A stretch of 64,000 nucleotides of DNA from Labilibaculum sp. DW002 (GTDB lineage: Bacteria; Bacteroidota; Bacteroidia; Bacteroidales; Marinifilaceae): assembly GCF_029029525.1 (NCBI RefSeq), contig NZ_JAKJSC010000002.1, forward strand, positions 248,001 through 312,000. The letters are read 5' to 3'. Below are positions 34,387-43,617 of this stretch, piece after piece. Made by a program: the position numbers and the translations under genes. The stretch's first letter is position 1. Each line of letters opens with the position of its first letter. The notes beneath the pieces were generated by a model. It made no database searches and had not been told where the DNA came from. It saw nothing but the letters and a program-made list of their open reading frames with translations.

Positions 34387-35463
34387 ATGAAAAAAGTATT
34401 AGAAGTAGTTAAGCCAGGTGTAATCACGGGTGATGATGTACAAAAAGTATTTCAAATTGCGAAACAAGAAGGATTCGCTCTTCCTGCCGTAAATGTTGTG
34501 AATACGAACTCTATCAATGCTGCTTTAGAAGCTGCACGCGAAGCTAATTCTCCTATTATTATTCAGTTCTCAAATGGTGGTGCTTCTTTTCTTTCAGGAA
34601 AAGGTATTGGAGCTAATGGCCATGATGCAGCCATTATTGGAGCTGTTGCCGGTGCTAAGTATGTTCACGCTGTTGCTGAGCATTATGGTATTCCAGTAAT
34701 TCTTCATACTGACCATGCTGCTAAAAAACTATTGCCTTGGATTGACGGTTTGTTGGATGCAGGTGAAGAGTTTTTTGCTCAAACAGGAAAGCCATTGTTT
34801 AGCTCTCATATGTTAGACCTTTCTGAAGAATCATTAGAAGAGAATATCGAAACTTGTGCGAAGTACTTAGAGCGTATGGACAAAATCGGAATGACTATCG
34901 AAATAGAGTTAGGTTGTACAGGTGGTGAAGAAGATGGTGTTGATAACACTGAAATGGACAACTCTTTATTATATACTCAGCCAGCTGATGTAGCTTTAGC
35001 ATATGAGACATTATTGAAAGTATCTCCTCGTTTCACTATTGCAGCTTCTTTTGGTAATGTACATGGTGTGTACAAGCCAGGTAACGTTGTATTAACTCCA
35101 AAAATTCTTTTAAACTCACAAGCGTTCATTTCAGAGAAATATGCGGTTGCTGAAAATACGGTTGACTTTGTATTCCATGGTGGTTCAGGTTCTACTTTAG
35201 AAGAGATTCGTGAAGCAATTTCATACGGTGTTGTTAAGATGAACATCGATACTGATACGCAGTGGGCATGTTGGGATGGCGTACGTGAGTACGAAGCTAA
35301 GCACCGTGATTACCTACAAGGACAAATTGGTAACCCAGATGGGGAAGAAAAACCAAACAAGAAATATTATGACCCACGTAAATGGTTACGTGAGGGGGAA
35401 ATTTCAATGAAAGACCGTTTAGTTGTAGCTTTCGAAGATTTGAATGGTGTAGGTAGAAACTAA
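34387..35463 (+). CDS. fbaA: fructose-bisphosphate aldolase, class II
   Basis: A 358-residue zinc-dependent aldolase of glycolysis and gluconeogenesis. FALPAVNVVNTNSINAALEAA, the zinc/substrate region VILHTDHAAKKLLPWIDGLL, IEIELGCTGGEEDGVDN, the glycine-rich VFHGGSGSTLEEI and VVKMNIDTDTQWA identify the class IIA (E. coli FbaA-like) type. It is cytoplasmic, a single-gene unit, and followed by a strong terminator. No clear TAnnTTTG element was found upstream. Confidence 0.96.
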   Translation: MKKVLEVVKPGVITGDDVQKVFQIAKQEGFALPAVNVVNTNSINAALEAAREANSPIIIQFSNGGASFLSGKGIGANGHDAAIIGAVAGAKYVHAVAEHYGIPVILHTDHAAKKLLPWIDGLLDAGEEFFAQTGKPLFSSHMLDLSEESLEENIETCAKYLERMDKIGMTIEIELGCTGGEEDGVDNTEMDNSLLYTQPADVALAYETLLKVSPRFTIAASFGNVHGVYKPGNVVLTPKILLNSQAFISEKYAVAENTVDFVFHGGSGSTLEEIREAISYGVVKMNIDTDTQWACWDGVREYEAKHRDYLQGQIGNPDGEEKPNKKYYDPRKWLREGEISMKDRLVVAFEDLNGVGRN

Positions 35464-35486
35464 TCTAACCTTCATTTGATATATAG

Positions 35487-35513
35487 AAACCCGGAATCAC
35501 TTCCGGGTTTTTT
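35487..35513 (+). terminator. terminator of fbaA
   Basis: AAACCCGGAA / TTCCGGGTTT with loop TCAC, a perfect 10-bp stem followed by TTT, 23 bp past the stop. Confidence 0.93.
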
Positions 35514-35618
35514 CATTTAGAATAATTACAAAACCTAAAACGTTGTTTTGATATTGAGCGTAAATTTAGCAAATTTGAATTTCCCAATCTAAAAATGACA
35601 TTAACCCAATAACCAAGC

Positions 35619-36986
35619 ATGAGTAAAAATTCTCTTTCCAGTCGCGATGTGTTTACAAGTAGACTAGGTGTAATTGCTGCAGCTGCAGGTTCGGCAGTTG
35701 GTTTAGGTAACATCTGGAAATTTCCGTACATAACTGGAGTTTACGGAGGAGCAGCCTTTCTTTTCGTTTATCTGGGATTTATAGCTCTCATAGGTTTGCC
35801 AATTATGCTTTCTGAGTTTACAATCGGTCGAAAATCAAAAAGTAACGCTTTTGGTGCATTTAAAAAATTAGCTCCGGGATCTCCATGGAAGTTTGTTGGC
35901 ATGCTTGGTGTAGCAGCTGCATTTATGATTTTATCCTTTTATGGTGTTGTTGCAGGTTGGAGTATCGACTATATTATCAAATCCGTTACAGATAGCTTTG
36001 CATCTAAAAGTCCGGATGAATTGGACTCTATGTTTACACAGTTTATTGAGCAACCAGGGTTACCAATTGTTTATCAATTGTCTTTTATGTTGATGACGAT
36101 GGCGATTGTAATTATAGGAGTAAAAGATGGTATAGAAAAGTATGCAAAGATTTTGATGCCAATATTGATTCTTATAATTCTTGTTTTAGATGTTAGAGCG
36201 ATCACATTGGATGGGGCAAAAGAAGGTTTGAATTTCTTATTTCACCCTGATTTTTCTAAGCTAACAGGAGAAGGAGTATTGAGTGCTTTGGGCCATGCTT
36301 TTTTCTCTCTAAGTTTGGGCATGGGAACCCTAATTACTTATGGCTCCTATATTGGGAATCAGAATAATTTAGCTAAAACTGCTTTGCAGGTAACTGTAGC
36401 TGATACGCTTATCGCAATTCTTGCCGGAGTTGCTATTTTTCCAGCTGTATTTGCCTTTGGTATTGAACCAAGTAGTGGGCCAGGACTCGTGTTTATAACC
36501 TTACCTAATGTGTTTCAGCAAATGCCGGGCGGGTTTTTCTTTTCAATCTTGTTTTTTCTCTTATTGACTGTAGCCGCTCTTACTTCATCTATTTCAATAC
36601 TTGAGGTTGTTGTAGCTTATTTTAGAGAGGAATTGAAGATTAAGAGAAAACTTGCAACTATATTAGCAACAGCTATGATTGCTATTGTTGGTGTATTTTG
36701 CTCTCTTTCGATGGGATTATTAAAAGAAAACACTTTGTTTGGACTAAATTTCTTTGATCTTCTTGATTGGATTTCAGCTAATATGTTATTGCCTCTGGGA
36801 GGTTTATTTATTTCCTTATTTATTGGTTGGTATTGGGGGCGTGAAAAAATTGAAGAGGAATTGGCTAAAGGTGCAGGGGTAGTGAGTTGGTTGTTGAGTG
36901 TTTTTATTTTTTTAGTGAAGTTTATAGCGCCGGGTGCAATTGCAATTGTGTTCCTTCATGGGCTAGGCGTTTTTAATTTTGGATAA
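35619..36986 (+). CDS. neurotransmitter:sodium symporter (NSS/SNF) family transporter
   Basis: 455 residues with about 11-12 membrane helices. The first helix carries the NSS signature LGVIAAAAGSAVGLGNIWKFPYITGVYGG, including the NIWKFP sodium and substrate-binding region; FFSLSLGMGTLITYGSY is the helix 6 unwound segment. These symporters import amino acids or related amines with Na+, at the inner membrane. The specific substrate cannot be told. The length fits the bacterial short class, such as MhsT and TnaT types. Confidence 0.92.
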   Translation: MSKNSLSSRDVFTSRLGVIAAAAGSAVGLGNIWKFPYITGVYGGAAFLFVYLGFIALIGLPIMLSEFTIGRKSKSNAFGAFKKLAPGSPWKFVGMLGVAAAFMILSFYGVVAGWSIDYIIKSVTDSFASKSPDELDSMFTQFIEQPGLPIVYQLSFMLMTMAIVIIGVKDGIEKYAKILMPILILIILVLDVRAITLDGAKEGLNFLFHPDFSKLTGEGVLSALGHAFFSLSLGMGTLITYGSYIGNQNNLAKTALQVTVADTLIAILAGVAIFPAVFAFGIEPSSGPGLVFITLPNVFQQMPGGFFFSILFFLLLTVAALTSSISILEVVVAYFREELKIKRKLATILATAMIAIVGVFCSLSMGLLKENTLFGLNFFDLLDWISANMLLPLGGLFISLFIGWYWGREKIEEELAKGAGVVSWLLSVFIFLVKFIAPGAIAIVFLHGLGVFNFG

Positions 36987-37049
36987 TAGACATAAAATTG
37001 AGATATTGTTAAGTGTAAATTTTATTTAGATACACATTTAACAGTTAAA

Positions 37050-38141
37050 ATGAAGATTCAATTCCTCCTAAAAGAGTATTTTACTTATTCGGCTTCCGAA
37101 AAGAAAGGAATATTTATATTATTGATTCTGATATTATTCTTCTTTTTCTTGCCTTTTTTATTTCAAGTAAAAACGAATAAAACTTCTAATCAAGATAAGA
37201 TTAAACAAGAAGAATTGAGTCGTCTTCTCTCAGACATTGTATCGAAGACAGAAGTTGAGAAGCCAAAAATAATTAAGTCTAAGTTATTCCGTTTCGATCC
37301 GAATAAGGTGAGTCATTCACAATTGTGTAAGTTGGGATTTACCGATTATCAGTCTAAAAACATAATCAAGTATAGGAGTAAGGGAGGTGTTTTTAGAAAT
37401 AAGAAAGACTTACTACGTATTTATGGAATCTCTTCAAAAGATCTTTCTTCGTTTGATTCCTTTATTGATTTTCCTAAGGCAAGAAAGGGTAGTAAGAGAA
37501 TAGTTTCTGCACCCAGAAAGATTCTTTTTTCATTTAATCCTAATTTGATTAGTGAGAATGACTGGAAGCGCTTGGGGGTATCTTCCCGTATTGCTAAAAG
37601 AATAAAAAAATATTTAGCTAGTGGCGCTAGTTTTAAATCAGCTTCAGATATAGGCAAAATATACGGGTTTGATACTTTATTGCTCAAGGATCTCTATCCA
37701 TATGTCCGTATTGACAATAAGCTATTAATGAAAAAGGAAGTGCTATTGGTTGATTTAAATAAAGTAGATTCAATCGGTTTGAAGCAATTACCTGGTATCG
37801 GTGCTGTTTTGTCTAGGCGAATCTTAAAGTATCGTGATCTATTAGGTGGTTTCTCTTCAAAAGAGCAGCTAATTGAAGTGTATGGGATTTCAAAACAGAA
37901 CTTTGATCCTATTTCAGATAAACTTATTGTTGATTCTACTTTGGTTCAGAAATTGGGAATCAATTCTATAAAATCTGAGGATTTAAGAAAACACCCTTAT
38001 ATTGACTATCGAATGGCAAAAGATATAATCAGATATAGGGAACGAAAAGGATCGTTTTCTTCCTTGACAAAACTGATAGAATATCGCTTAATATCTGATT
38101 CTACATTTGTCAAAATACGCCCATATTTAAATTTAAATTAG
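37050..38141 (+). CDS. helix-hairpin-helix repeat protein, membrane-anchored
   Basis: 363 residues. One N-terminal membrane helix (about 20-40, KKGIFILLILILFFFFLPFL) anchors the protein, followed by a linker and four ComEA-like helix-hairpin-helix modules: KLGFTDYQSKNIIKYRSKGG, RLGVSSRIAKRIKKYLAS, QLPGIGAVLSRRILKYRD and KHPYIDYRMAKDIIRYRE. Only the third carries the canonical LPGIG hairpin. HhH modules bind DNA non-specifically; where the domain faces the periplasm a DNA-uptake role like ComEA is possible, but that is inference. It lies 63 bp downstream of the transporter gene. Confidence 0.85.
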   Translation: MKIQFLLKEYFTYSASEKKGIFILLILILFFFFLPFLFQVKTNKTSNQDKIKQEELSRLLSDIVSKTEVEKPKIIKSKLFRFDPNKVSHSQLCKLGFTDYQSKNIIKYRSKGGVFRNKKDLLRIYGISSKDLSSFDSFIDFPKARKGSKRIVSAPRKILFSFNPNLISENDWKRLGVSSRIAKRIKKYLASGASFKSASDIGKIYGFDTLLLKDLYPYVRIDNKLLMKKEVLLVDLNKVDSIGLKQLPGIGAVLSRRILKYRDLLGGFSSKEQLIEVYGISKQNFDPISDKLIVDSTLVQKLGINSIKSEDLRKHPYIDYRMAKDIIRYRERKGSFSSLTKLIEYRLISDSTFVKIRPYLNLN

Positions 38142-38156
38142 AAAGTTCGTTATTTA

Positions 38157-38187
38157 TTGAGAAAGAATAGGTTATTTTCTACCTTTG
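38157..38187 (+). promoter_or_regulatory. promoter upstream of rpsU
   Basis: TTG (38157-38159), 20 nt, then TACCTTTG (38180-38187), a good Bacteroidota primary promoter 133 bp before rpsU. The long leader may carry translational control. Confidence 0.75.
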
Positions 38188-38319
38188 TACGCCCGCAAAA
38201 AGAACTTATTTCTTAATTTTAAGGTAATTGGTCAGATTTTTATAAATTTGTTTGAAATATCGTGAATGAATTAATAAGTTTGCGGCTCATTTAGAAATAA
38301 TTAAATAAAAGAAGAAACT

Positions 38320-38511
38320 ATGATTATTATTCCTATGAAGGAAGGCGAAAACATTGAAAGAGCCTTAAAAAAATTCAAAAGAAAATTCGAAAAGACTGGT
38401 GTGATCAAAGAATTACGTGGAAGACAAGTTTACATTAAGCCTTCTGTAAGAAAGAGAAAAGAAAAGATTCATGCAGTTTATGTTCAGCAAATGCAACAAG
38501 CTGAAGATTGA
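38320..38511 (+). CDS. rpsU: 30S ribosomal protein S21
   Basis: 63 residues of strongly basic protein: MIIIPMKEGENIERALKKFK and KRKFEKTGVIKELRGRQVYI, with the KPSVRKRKEKIHAVYVQQ tail. It is a small-subunit ribosomal protein that in Bacteroidota helps hold the 16S anti-Shine-Dalgarno sequence, fitting the scarcity of SD sites here. It heads the superoperon running through rpoC. xerC follows 78 bp downstream. Confidence 0.96.
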   Translation: MIIIPMKEGENIERALKKFKRKFEKTGVIKELRGRQVYIKPSVRKRKEKIHAVYVQQMQQAED

Positions 38512-38589
38512 TTTCTTGTAAATTAAAATTCCTTGATATCTTAATTTTTTGTATCTTGGATTATCCTGTTGGATAAATATCCTGGATGT

Positions 38590-39474
38590 ATGAGATATAA
38601 GGAATCTTTTCTGTCTTATTTACAATACGAGAAACGATACTCCAAACATACTTTGGTATCTTACGATTGCGACTTAAGTCAATTTTTTTCTTTTTTATCA
38701 TCCTATGGGATTGAAGAGTCTGAAATTGTTGATTTGAATTTCAAAGATGTTAGAAAGTGGATCGTTTTTTTAATGAATGACGGCTGCTCAGCCAGAACTG
38801 TAAATAGGAAATTATCTTCTTTGAAATCCTTTTTTAAATATTTGTTGAGAGAATCGCTAATACAACAAAATCCGATGGATAGAGTTGTTGGGCCTAGGCA
38901 AGGGAAGAAGCTTCCTGATTTTGTTGCCGAGCACAGTATGCGATTGCTTCAGGAAATTGATTTTGGTGAAGGATTCGAAGGGATTCGAGACAGATTAGTT
39001 GTTGAATTGTTTTATCATACTGGCATGCGTTTATCAGAATTGATGAATTTAAAAGTGTCGAGTTTTGATCGTTCAGCATCTGTTGTTCGAGTTTTAGGTA
39101 AAAGAAATAGGGAGAGAATTATTCCTGTTAGTAGTAATCTCGAAACACTTCTTGATGAGTATCTGGAAGTTAGAGAAGGAGTTTTGGAAGATGGGAGTGA
39201 TTTTCTTTTTGTAACTAAAAAGGGGGTGCCTGTATACGAAAAATTGTTGTACAGAATCGTGACAAAACATTTGTCAAAGATCACAACGCTTTCAAAAAAG
39301 AGTCCTCACGTGTTGCGACACACATTTGCAACACATTTGCTTAATAATGGAGCTGAGTTGAATGCTATAAAAGAGTTGTTGGGACATTCTAATTTGTCTG
39401 CAACTCAAATATACACTCATACAAGCTTCGAGAGGTTAAACGATATTTATAAACAGGCTCACCCCAGAGCATAA
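38590..39474 (+). CDS. xerC: tyrosine recombinase XerC/XerD-like
   Basis: A 294-residue site-specific recombinase from the ATG at 38590 (MRYKESFLSYLQYEKRYSKH); an in-frame TTG seven codons upstream is less likely. The N-terminal SAM-like core-binding domain covers about 1-90. Catalytic residues are visible: Arg in YHTGMRLSELMNL, Lys in RVLGKRNRERIIP, His and Arg in HVLRHTFATHLL, His in LLGHSNLSAT and the nucleophile Tyr in QIYTHTS. It probably resolves chromosome dimers at dif. Its position between rpsU and raiA is conserved in Bacteroidota. Whether it is XerC or XerD is not certain. Confidence 0.9.
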   Translation: MRYKESFLSYLQYEKRYSKHTLVSYDCDLSQFFSFLSSYGIEESEIVDLNFKDVRKWIVFLMNDGCSARTVNRKLSSLKSFFKYLLRESLIQQNPMDRVVGPRQGKKLPDFVAEHSMRLLQEIDFGEGFEGIRDRLVVELFYHTGMRLSELMNLKVSSFDRSASVVRVLGKRNRERIIPVSSNLETLLDEYLEVREGVLEDGSDFLFVTKKGVPVYEKLLYRIVTKHLSKITTLSKKSPHVLRHTFATHLLNNGAELNAIKELLGHSNLSATQIYTHTSFERLNDIYKQAHPRA

Positions 39475-39491
39475 AACTTGGAGGATAGAGT

Positions 39492-39791
39492 ATGAAAGTA
39501 AACATTCAGGCAGTCGGTTTTGTTGCAAATATTAAGTTGGAGACATTTATTCAAAGTAAATTGAATAAATTGCTGAAGTACGATGATGATGTTATTGGAG
39601 TAGAGGTCTTTCTTCGTTTGGAAAAATCAAATTCAATTGATAATAGAATTGTTGAAATTAGTTTAGATATAAAGGGTGCTGATTTATTTGCAAAAAAGCA
39701 AAGTCAAACCTTTGAAGAGTCGGCTGATTTGGTTGTGGAAGCTCTTCGTCGCCAGCTAAAAAAACACAAAGAGAAGCTTCGTGCAAAATAA
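39492..39791 (+). CDS. raiA: ribosome hibernation factor HPF/RaiA
   Basis: 99 residues, the short form of the family: MKVNIQAVGFVANIKLETFI, RLEKSNSIDNRIVEISLDIKG, and a Lys-rich C-terminus (RRQLKKHKEKLRAK). It binds the 30S decoding region and silences or stabilises ribosomes in stationary phase. A GGAGG stretch lies 11 bp before the ATG, a rare clear Shine-Dalgarno in this window. It is the last protein gene before the tRNA cluster. Confidence 0.92.
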   Translation: MKVNIQAVGFVANIKLETFIQSKLNKLLKYDDDVIGVEVFLRLEKSNSIDNRIVEISLDIKGADLFAKKQSQTFEESADLVVEALRRQLKKHKEKLRAK

Positions 39792-39813
39792 TCGTAAAAA
39801 ATACGCAATTCGC

Positions 39814-39844
39814 TTGCGATAAATTTAAAATGTTTTTACATTTG
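39814..39844 (+). promoter_or_regulatory. promoter of the tRNA–tuf operon
   Basis: TTG (39814-39816), 20 nt, then TACATTTG (39837-39844), starting 22 bp after the raiA stop and ending 51 bp before the first tRNA. An 11-bp inverted repeat (39845-39855 / 39879-39889) follows it. Confidence 0.75.
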
Positions 39845-39895
39845 CAGACCATTTGTGAGGGAATTGTATGTCCTGATGCGAATGGTCTGTTAATT

Positions 39896-39969
39896 GCCAG
39901 TGTAGCTCAGTTGGTCAGAGCAGCTGATTTGTAATCAGCAGGTCGTCGGTTCGAATCCGGCCACCGGCT
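39896..39969 (+). tRNA. tRNA-Thr (anticodon UGU)
   Basis: A 74-nt tRNA with anticodon TGT. The acceptor GCCAGTG/CACCGGC has the same A4:C69 mismatch as two of the minus-strand copies, while the D-arm and T-arm match the copy at 6520. CCA is not encoded. It is the first tRNA of the tuf cluster. Confidence 0.95.
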
Positions 39970-39990
39970 CTTTTTATTGAATTTATTATT

Positions 39991-40072
39991 GGGGAGATAC
40001 CAAAGTGGCCAACTGGGGCGGACTGTAACTCCGCTGACTTTGTCTTCGTAGGTTCGAATCCTGCTCTCCCCA
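39991..40072 (+). tRNA. tRNA-Tyr (anticodon GUA)
   Basis: A class II tRNA of 82 nt with a long variable arm. Anticodon GTA in loop CTGTAAC; acceptor GGGGAGA/TCTCCCC fully paired; T-loop TTCGAAT. CCA is not encoded in full. Confidence 0.95.
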
Positions 40073-40109
40073 CAGTGAATTTTTCATGAAACTTTTGTTT
40101 TGTGATTAT

Positions 40110-40182
40110 GCGGGAATAGCTCAGTTGATAGAGCATCAGCCTTCCAAGCTGAGGGTCGCGAGTTTGAGTCTCGTTTCCCGCT
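40110..40182 (+). tRNA. tRNA-Gly (anticodon UCC)
   Basis: A 73-nt tRNA with anticodon TCC in loop CTTCCAA, acceptor GCGGGAA/TTCCCGC. CCA is not encoded. Confidence 0.95.
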
Positions 40183-40193
40183 CAAATTGTTTT

Positions 40194-40265
40194 GCCGTTG
40201 TAGCTCAGGGGTAGAGCGTTTCCTTGGTAAGGAAGAGGTCATGAGTTCAAATCTCATCAATGGCT
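40194..40265 (+). tRNA. tRNA-Thr (anticodon GGU)
   Basis: A 72-nt tRNA, identical in sequence to the minus-strand copy at 6681-6752. It lies 59 bp upstream of tuf, so it is probably cut from the tuf transcript. Confidence 0.95.
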
Positions 40266-40324
40266 CAAGAAAATATAAAATATTGTTTTAATTGTTGTCT
40301 AATCATTAATTAACTTTTCGAGTT

Positions 40325-41512
40325 ATGGCTAAAGAACATTTTGATAGGTCAAAACCACACGTAAATATTGGTACTATCGGTCACGTTGACCACGGTAAAA
40401 CTACCTTAACTGCTGCTATTACAACTGTATTGGCAAATAGAGGTCTTTCTGAGGTTGCATCTTTCGATTCTATCGATAATGCTCCAGAGGAAAAAGAGAG
40501 AGGTATTACTATTAATACTGCTCACGTAGAATATCAAACAGCTAATCGTCACTATGCGCACGTTGACTGTCCAGGTCACGCGGATTACGTGAAGAATATG
40601 GTAACTGGTGCTGCTCAGATGGACGGTGCTATTCTTGTTTGTGCTGCTACTGATGGTCCTATGCCACAAACTCGCGAGCATATCCTATTGGCTCGTCAGG
40701 TAAACGTTCCTAAAATCGTTGTTTTCTTGAATAAAGTTGACATGGTTGATGATGAGGAAATGCTTGAGCTAGTTGAAATGGAAGTTCGTGAACTTTTAGA
40801 TTTCTACGAGTTTGATGGTGATAACACTCCTATCATTGCTGGATCTGCTCTAGGTGGATTGAACGGTGAGCCTGAGTGGGAAGAGAAGATCATGGAGCTT
40901 ATGGAAGCTGTTGATACTTGGATTCCACTTCCTCCACGTGATGTAGATAAGGCGTTTTTGATGCCAGTTGAGGATGTATTCTCTATTACTGGTCGTGGTA
41001 CTGTTGCTACAGGTCGTATCGAAACTGGTATTGTAAAAACTGGTGAGGAGCTTCAGATTATCGGTCTTGGTGCTGAAGGAATGAAGACTGTTTGTACTGG
41101 TGTTGAGATGTTTCGTAAGATTCTTGACGAAGGTCAAGCTGGTGATAACGTAGGTATCTTGCTAAGAGGTATTGATAAAGCTGCTATCAAACGTGGTATG
41201 GTTATCTGTCACCCTAACACTATCAAGCCTCATACTAAGATTAAAGCTGAGGTTTATGTATTGAAAAAAGAAGAAGGTGGACGTCACACTCCATTCCATA
41301 ACAAATACCGTCCTCAGTTCTATATCAGAACTCTTGATGTAACTGGTGAGATTACTCTTCCAGAAGGTGTTGAGATGGTAATGCCAGGTGATAACGTTAC
41401 TATCAACGTTGAGTTGATTACTCCAGTAGCTTGTGACTTAGGTCTACGTTTCGCTATCCGTGAAGGTGGTAGAACAGTGGGTGCAGGTCAGATTACTGAA
41501 ATTGTAGAGTAA
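40325..41512 (+). CDS. tuf: elongation factor Tu
   Basis: 395 residues. The GTPase motifs [11 protein letters not shown] (G1), [12 protein letters not shown] (switch I/G2), [12 protein letters not shown] (G3) and NKVDM (G4) are all present, followed by the two beta-barrel domains ending [15 protein letters not shown]. It delivers aminoacyl-tRNA to the ribosome. It sits inside the tRNA cluster (Thr, Tyr, Gly, Thr upstream; Trp downstream), the standard Bacteroidota arrangement. A hairpin follows the stop and may end part of the transcripts before secE. Confidence 0.98.
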   Translation: MAKEHFDRSKPHVNIGTIGHVDHGKTTLTAAITTVLANRGLSEVASFDSIDNAPEEKERGITINTAHVEYQTANRHYAHVDCPGHADYVKNMVTGAAQMDGAILVCAATDGPMPQTREHILLARQVNVPKIVVFLNKVDMVDDEEMLELVEMEVRELLDFYEFDGDNTPIIAGSALGGLNGEPEWEEKIMELMEAVDTWIPLPPRDVDKAFLMPVEDVFSITGRGTVATGRIETGIVKTGEELQIIGLGAEGMKTVCTGVEMFRKILDEGQAGDNVGILLRGIDKAAIKRGMVICHPNTIKPHTKIKAEVYVLKKEEGGRHTPFHNKYRPQFYIRTLDVTGEITLPEGVEMVMPGDNVTINVELITPVACDLGLRFAIREGGRTVGAGQITEIVE

Positions 41513-41522
41513 TTTTGATATA

Positions 41523-41555
41523 AAGAGTGATTCGTTTTTCGAATCACTCTTCTTT
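41523..41555 (+). terminator. hairpin/attenuator between tuf and tRNA-Trp
   Basis: AAGAGTGATTCG / CGAATCACTCTT, a perfect 12-bp stem with a T5 loop (41523-41551), followed by a short CTTT. It lies directly before tRNA-Trp. The weak T-run suggests partial read-through. Confidence 0.7.
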
Positions 41556-41631
41556 ACGGGTGTAGCTCAGTTGGCAGAGCACTGGTCTCCAAAACCAGGT
41601 GTCGGGAGTTCGAGTCTCTCCACCCGTGCCA
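41556..41631 (+). tRNA. tRNA-Trp (anticodon CCA)
   Basis: A 76-nt tRNA including an encoded CCA end (41629-41631). Anticodon CCA in loop CTCCAAA; acceptor ACGGGTG/CACCCGT with discriminator G. It is the only tRNA in the window with an encoded CCA. Confidence 0.95.
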
Positions 41632-41647
41632 AAGACAAACAAGCCTT

Positions 41648-41839
41648 ATGAAATTAGTAAATTATATTAAAGACGTTTATAACGAACTTACACAGAAAGT
41701 ATCGTGGCCGTCATGGTCTGAACTTCAAAGCAGTGCTATCGTAGTAATGATAGCTTCAGCAATTATTGCAACTGCAATTTCCGTAATGGATTTGGGGTTT
41801 AAGAGTTTGATGGACACTGTATATAGTATGTTTTACTAA
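41648..41839 (+). CDS. secE: protein translocase subunit SecE
   Basis: 63 residues, the short single-helix form of SecE. MKLVNYIKDVYNELTQKVSW is the amphipathic surface helix with the conserved KVSWPSW, and the rest forms one membrane helix (about 30-55). It stabilises SecY in the inner membrane. nusG follows 16 bp downstream, the universal arrangement. Confidence 0.95.
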   Translation: MKLVNYIKDVYNELTQKVSWPSWSELQSSAIVVMIASAIIATAISVMDLGFKSLMDTVYSMFY

Positions 41840-41855
41840 TCACTGAAAAATTAAG

Positions 41856-42404
41856 ATGGCAGAAATTGAAAAGAAATGGTATGTTCTACGGGCTGTAGGA
41901 GGAAAAGAAAAGAAGGTCCAAGAGTATATCTTAAGTGAGATTTCTAATCTTGGTCTTCAGGATTACGTATCACAGGTTCTCATTCCAACCGAGAAAGTGT
42001 TTGTGGTGCGCAACGGTAAAAAAATTAGCAAGGAAAGAATTTTCTTACCAGGCTATGTTTTAATCGAAGCTGCATTGACAGGCGAAATTCCTCACATCCT
42101 TCGTAGTGTTACGAATGTGATTGGCTTCCTGGGGGATACTAAAGGCGGCGACCCGTCTCCATTGCGACAATCAGAAGTGAATCGTATTTTGGGTAAGGTT
42201 GACGAACTTACTAATAAAGATGAGGAAATTAGTGTTCCTTATTTTGTTGGCGAGTCGGTAAATGTGACTGATGGACCATTTAATGGTTTTACTGGTGTGA
42301 TAGAAGAGGTTAATGCAGAGAAGAGAAAACTGAAAGTTATGGTTAAGATCTTCGGACGTAAGACTCCTCTTGAATTAAGTTTCATGCAAGTAGAAAAAGA
42401 ATAA
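41856..42404 (+). CDS. nusG: transcription termination/antitermination protein NusG
   Basis: 182 residues. The NGN domain ([20 protein letters not shown], with [11 protein letters not shown]) binds RNA polymerase; the C-terminal KOW domain carries [20 protein letters not shown]. It has normal length with no insertion. It lies in the secE–nusG–rplK order. Confidence 0.97.
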   Translation: MAEIEKKWYVLRAVGGKEKKVQEYILSEISNLGLQDYVSQVLIPTEKVFVVRNGKKISKERIFLPGYVLIEAALTGEIPHILRSVTNVIGFLGDTKGGDPSPLRQSEVNRILGKVDELTNKDEEISVPYFVGESVNVTDGPFNGFTGVIEEVNAEKRKLKVMVKIFGRKTPLELSFMQVEKE

Positions 42405-42427
42405 GAAACCTTTAGAAAAGTAAAACT

Positions 42428-42871
42428 ATGGCTAAAGAAGTAGCAGGATTAATAAAGTTGCAGATCAAAGGTGGTGCTGCAAATCCTTCACCTCCAGTAG
42501 GACCAGCATTAGGTGCTAAGGGAGTAAATATTATGGATTTCTGTAAGCAATTCAATGCTAGAACTCAAGATATGGCTGGAAAAGTTGTTCCAGTTGTAAT
42601 CACTGTTTACAATGATAGTTCTTTTGAATTTATTACAAAAACTCCTCCTGTTGCTGTTCAGGTTTTGGAAGCTGCAAAATTGAAATCAGGTTCTGCGGAA
42701 TCAAACCGTGTTAAGGTTGGTTCAATTACTTGGGAACAAGTAAGAGCTATCGCAGAAGGAAAGATGAAAGATTTAAATGCTTTTGAAGTTGAAAGCGCTA
42801 TGAGTATGGTAGCTGGAACAGCAAGAAGTATGGGTGTCACTATTTCAGGTGATAGTCCGCTTAATCAATAA
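42428..42871 (+). CDS. rplK: 50S ribosomal protein L11
   Basis: 147 residues: [20 protein letters not shown] and [18 protein letters not shown] in the N-domain, [19 protein letters not shown] and the C-terminal [11 protein letters not shown] that binds the GTPase-associated rRNA. Usual length. Confidence 0.98.
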   Translation: MAKEVAGLIKLQIKGGAANPSPPVGPALGAKGVNIMDFCKQFNARTQDMAGKVVPVVITVYNDSSFEFITKTPPVAVQVLEAAKLKSGSAESNRVKVGSITWEQVRAIAEGKMKDLNAFEVESAMSMVAGTARSMGVTISGDSPLNQ

Positions 42872-42891
42872 TTTTTAATACTGCATTTAAA

Positions 42892-43584
42892 ATGAGTATA
42901 ACAAAGAATAGAAAGTTAGCTTTAGAAAAAGTCGAGGCAGATAAGATCTATACTATCGACGAAGCAGCAGCATTGGTTAAGGAGATTACTACAACTAAAT
43001 TTGACGCTTCAGTGGACATGGATGTTCGCTTAGGAGTTGACCCTAGAAAAGCGAATCAAATGGTTCGTGGAGTGGTAACTCTACCTCACGGTACTGGTAA
43101 GAATGTTCGTGTTTTAGTACTTTGTACTCCTGATAAGGAAGAAGAAGCTAAAGCTGCAGGCGCTGACTATGTTGGGCTTGACGAATTTATTGCTAAGATC
43201 AAAGGAGGATGGACTGATATTGATGTTATCATTACAATGCCAACTGTTATGGCTAAAGTAGGTGCACTAGGACGTGTATTAGGCCCACGTGGTTTAATGC
43301 CAAACCCTAAGAGTGGTACTGTAACTATGGACATTGCTAAAGCTGTTAACGAAGTTAAGGCTGGTAAGATTGATTTCAAGGTCGACAAATATGGTATTAT
43401 TCATTCATCAGTTGCTAAGGTATCTTTTGAAGCAGATAAAATCAAAGATAATGCTAAAGAATTTGTAGGTATTATCAACAAGTTGAAGCCATCTGCAGCA
43501 AAAGGGACTTACATCAAGAGTGTATACCTGTCAAGTACAATGAGTGTAGGAATTCAGATTGATCCTAAATCACTTATTGACTAA
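42892..43584 (+). CDS. rplA: 50S ribosomal protein L1
   Basis: 230 residues. [40 protein letters not shown], and the signature [19 protein letters not shown] are intact. L1 forms the mobile L1 stalk and in many bacteria represses its own operon by binding the rplK leader. It lies 20 bp after rplK. Confidence 0.98.
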   Translation: MSITKNRKLALEKVEADKIYTIDEAAALVKEITTTKFDASVDMDVRLGVDPRKANQMVRGVVTLPHGTGKNVRVLVLCTPDKEEEAKAAGADYVGLDEFIAKIKGGWTDIDVIITMPTVMAKVGALGRVLGPRGLMPNPKSGTVTMDIAKAVNEVKAGKIDFKVDKYGIIHSSVAKVSFEADKIKDNAKEFVGIINKLKPSAAKGTYIKSVYLSSTMSVGIQIDPKSLID

Positions 43585-43617
43585 TCAAATTTTTTTTTAA
43601 TCGAGACCTTGGTAATC

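Noticed and set aside
39845-39889. 11-bp inverted repeat before the first tRNA of the tuf operon as an RNA leader hairpin.
   Set aside because: The left arm begins at or before the expected transcription start, so the full hairpin may not be transcribed; kept only as a note on the promoter.
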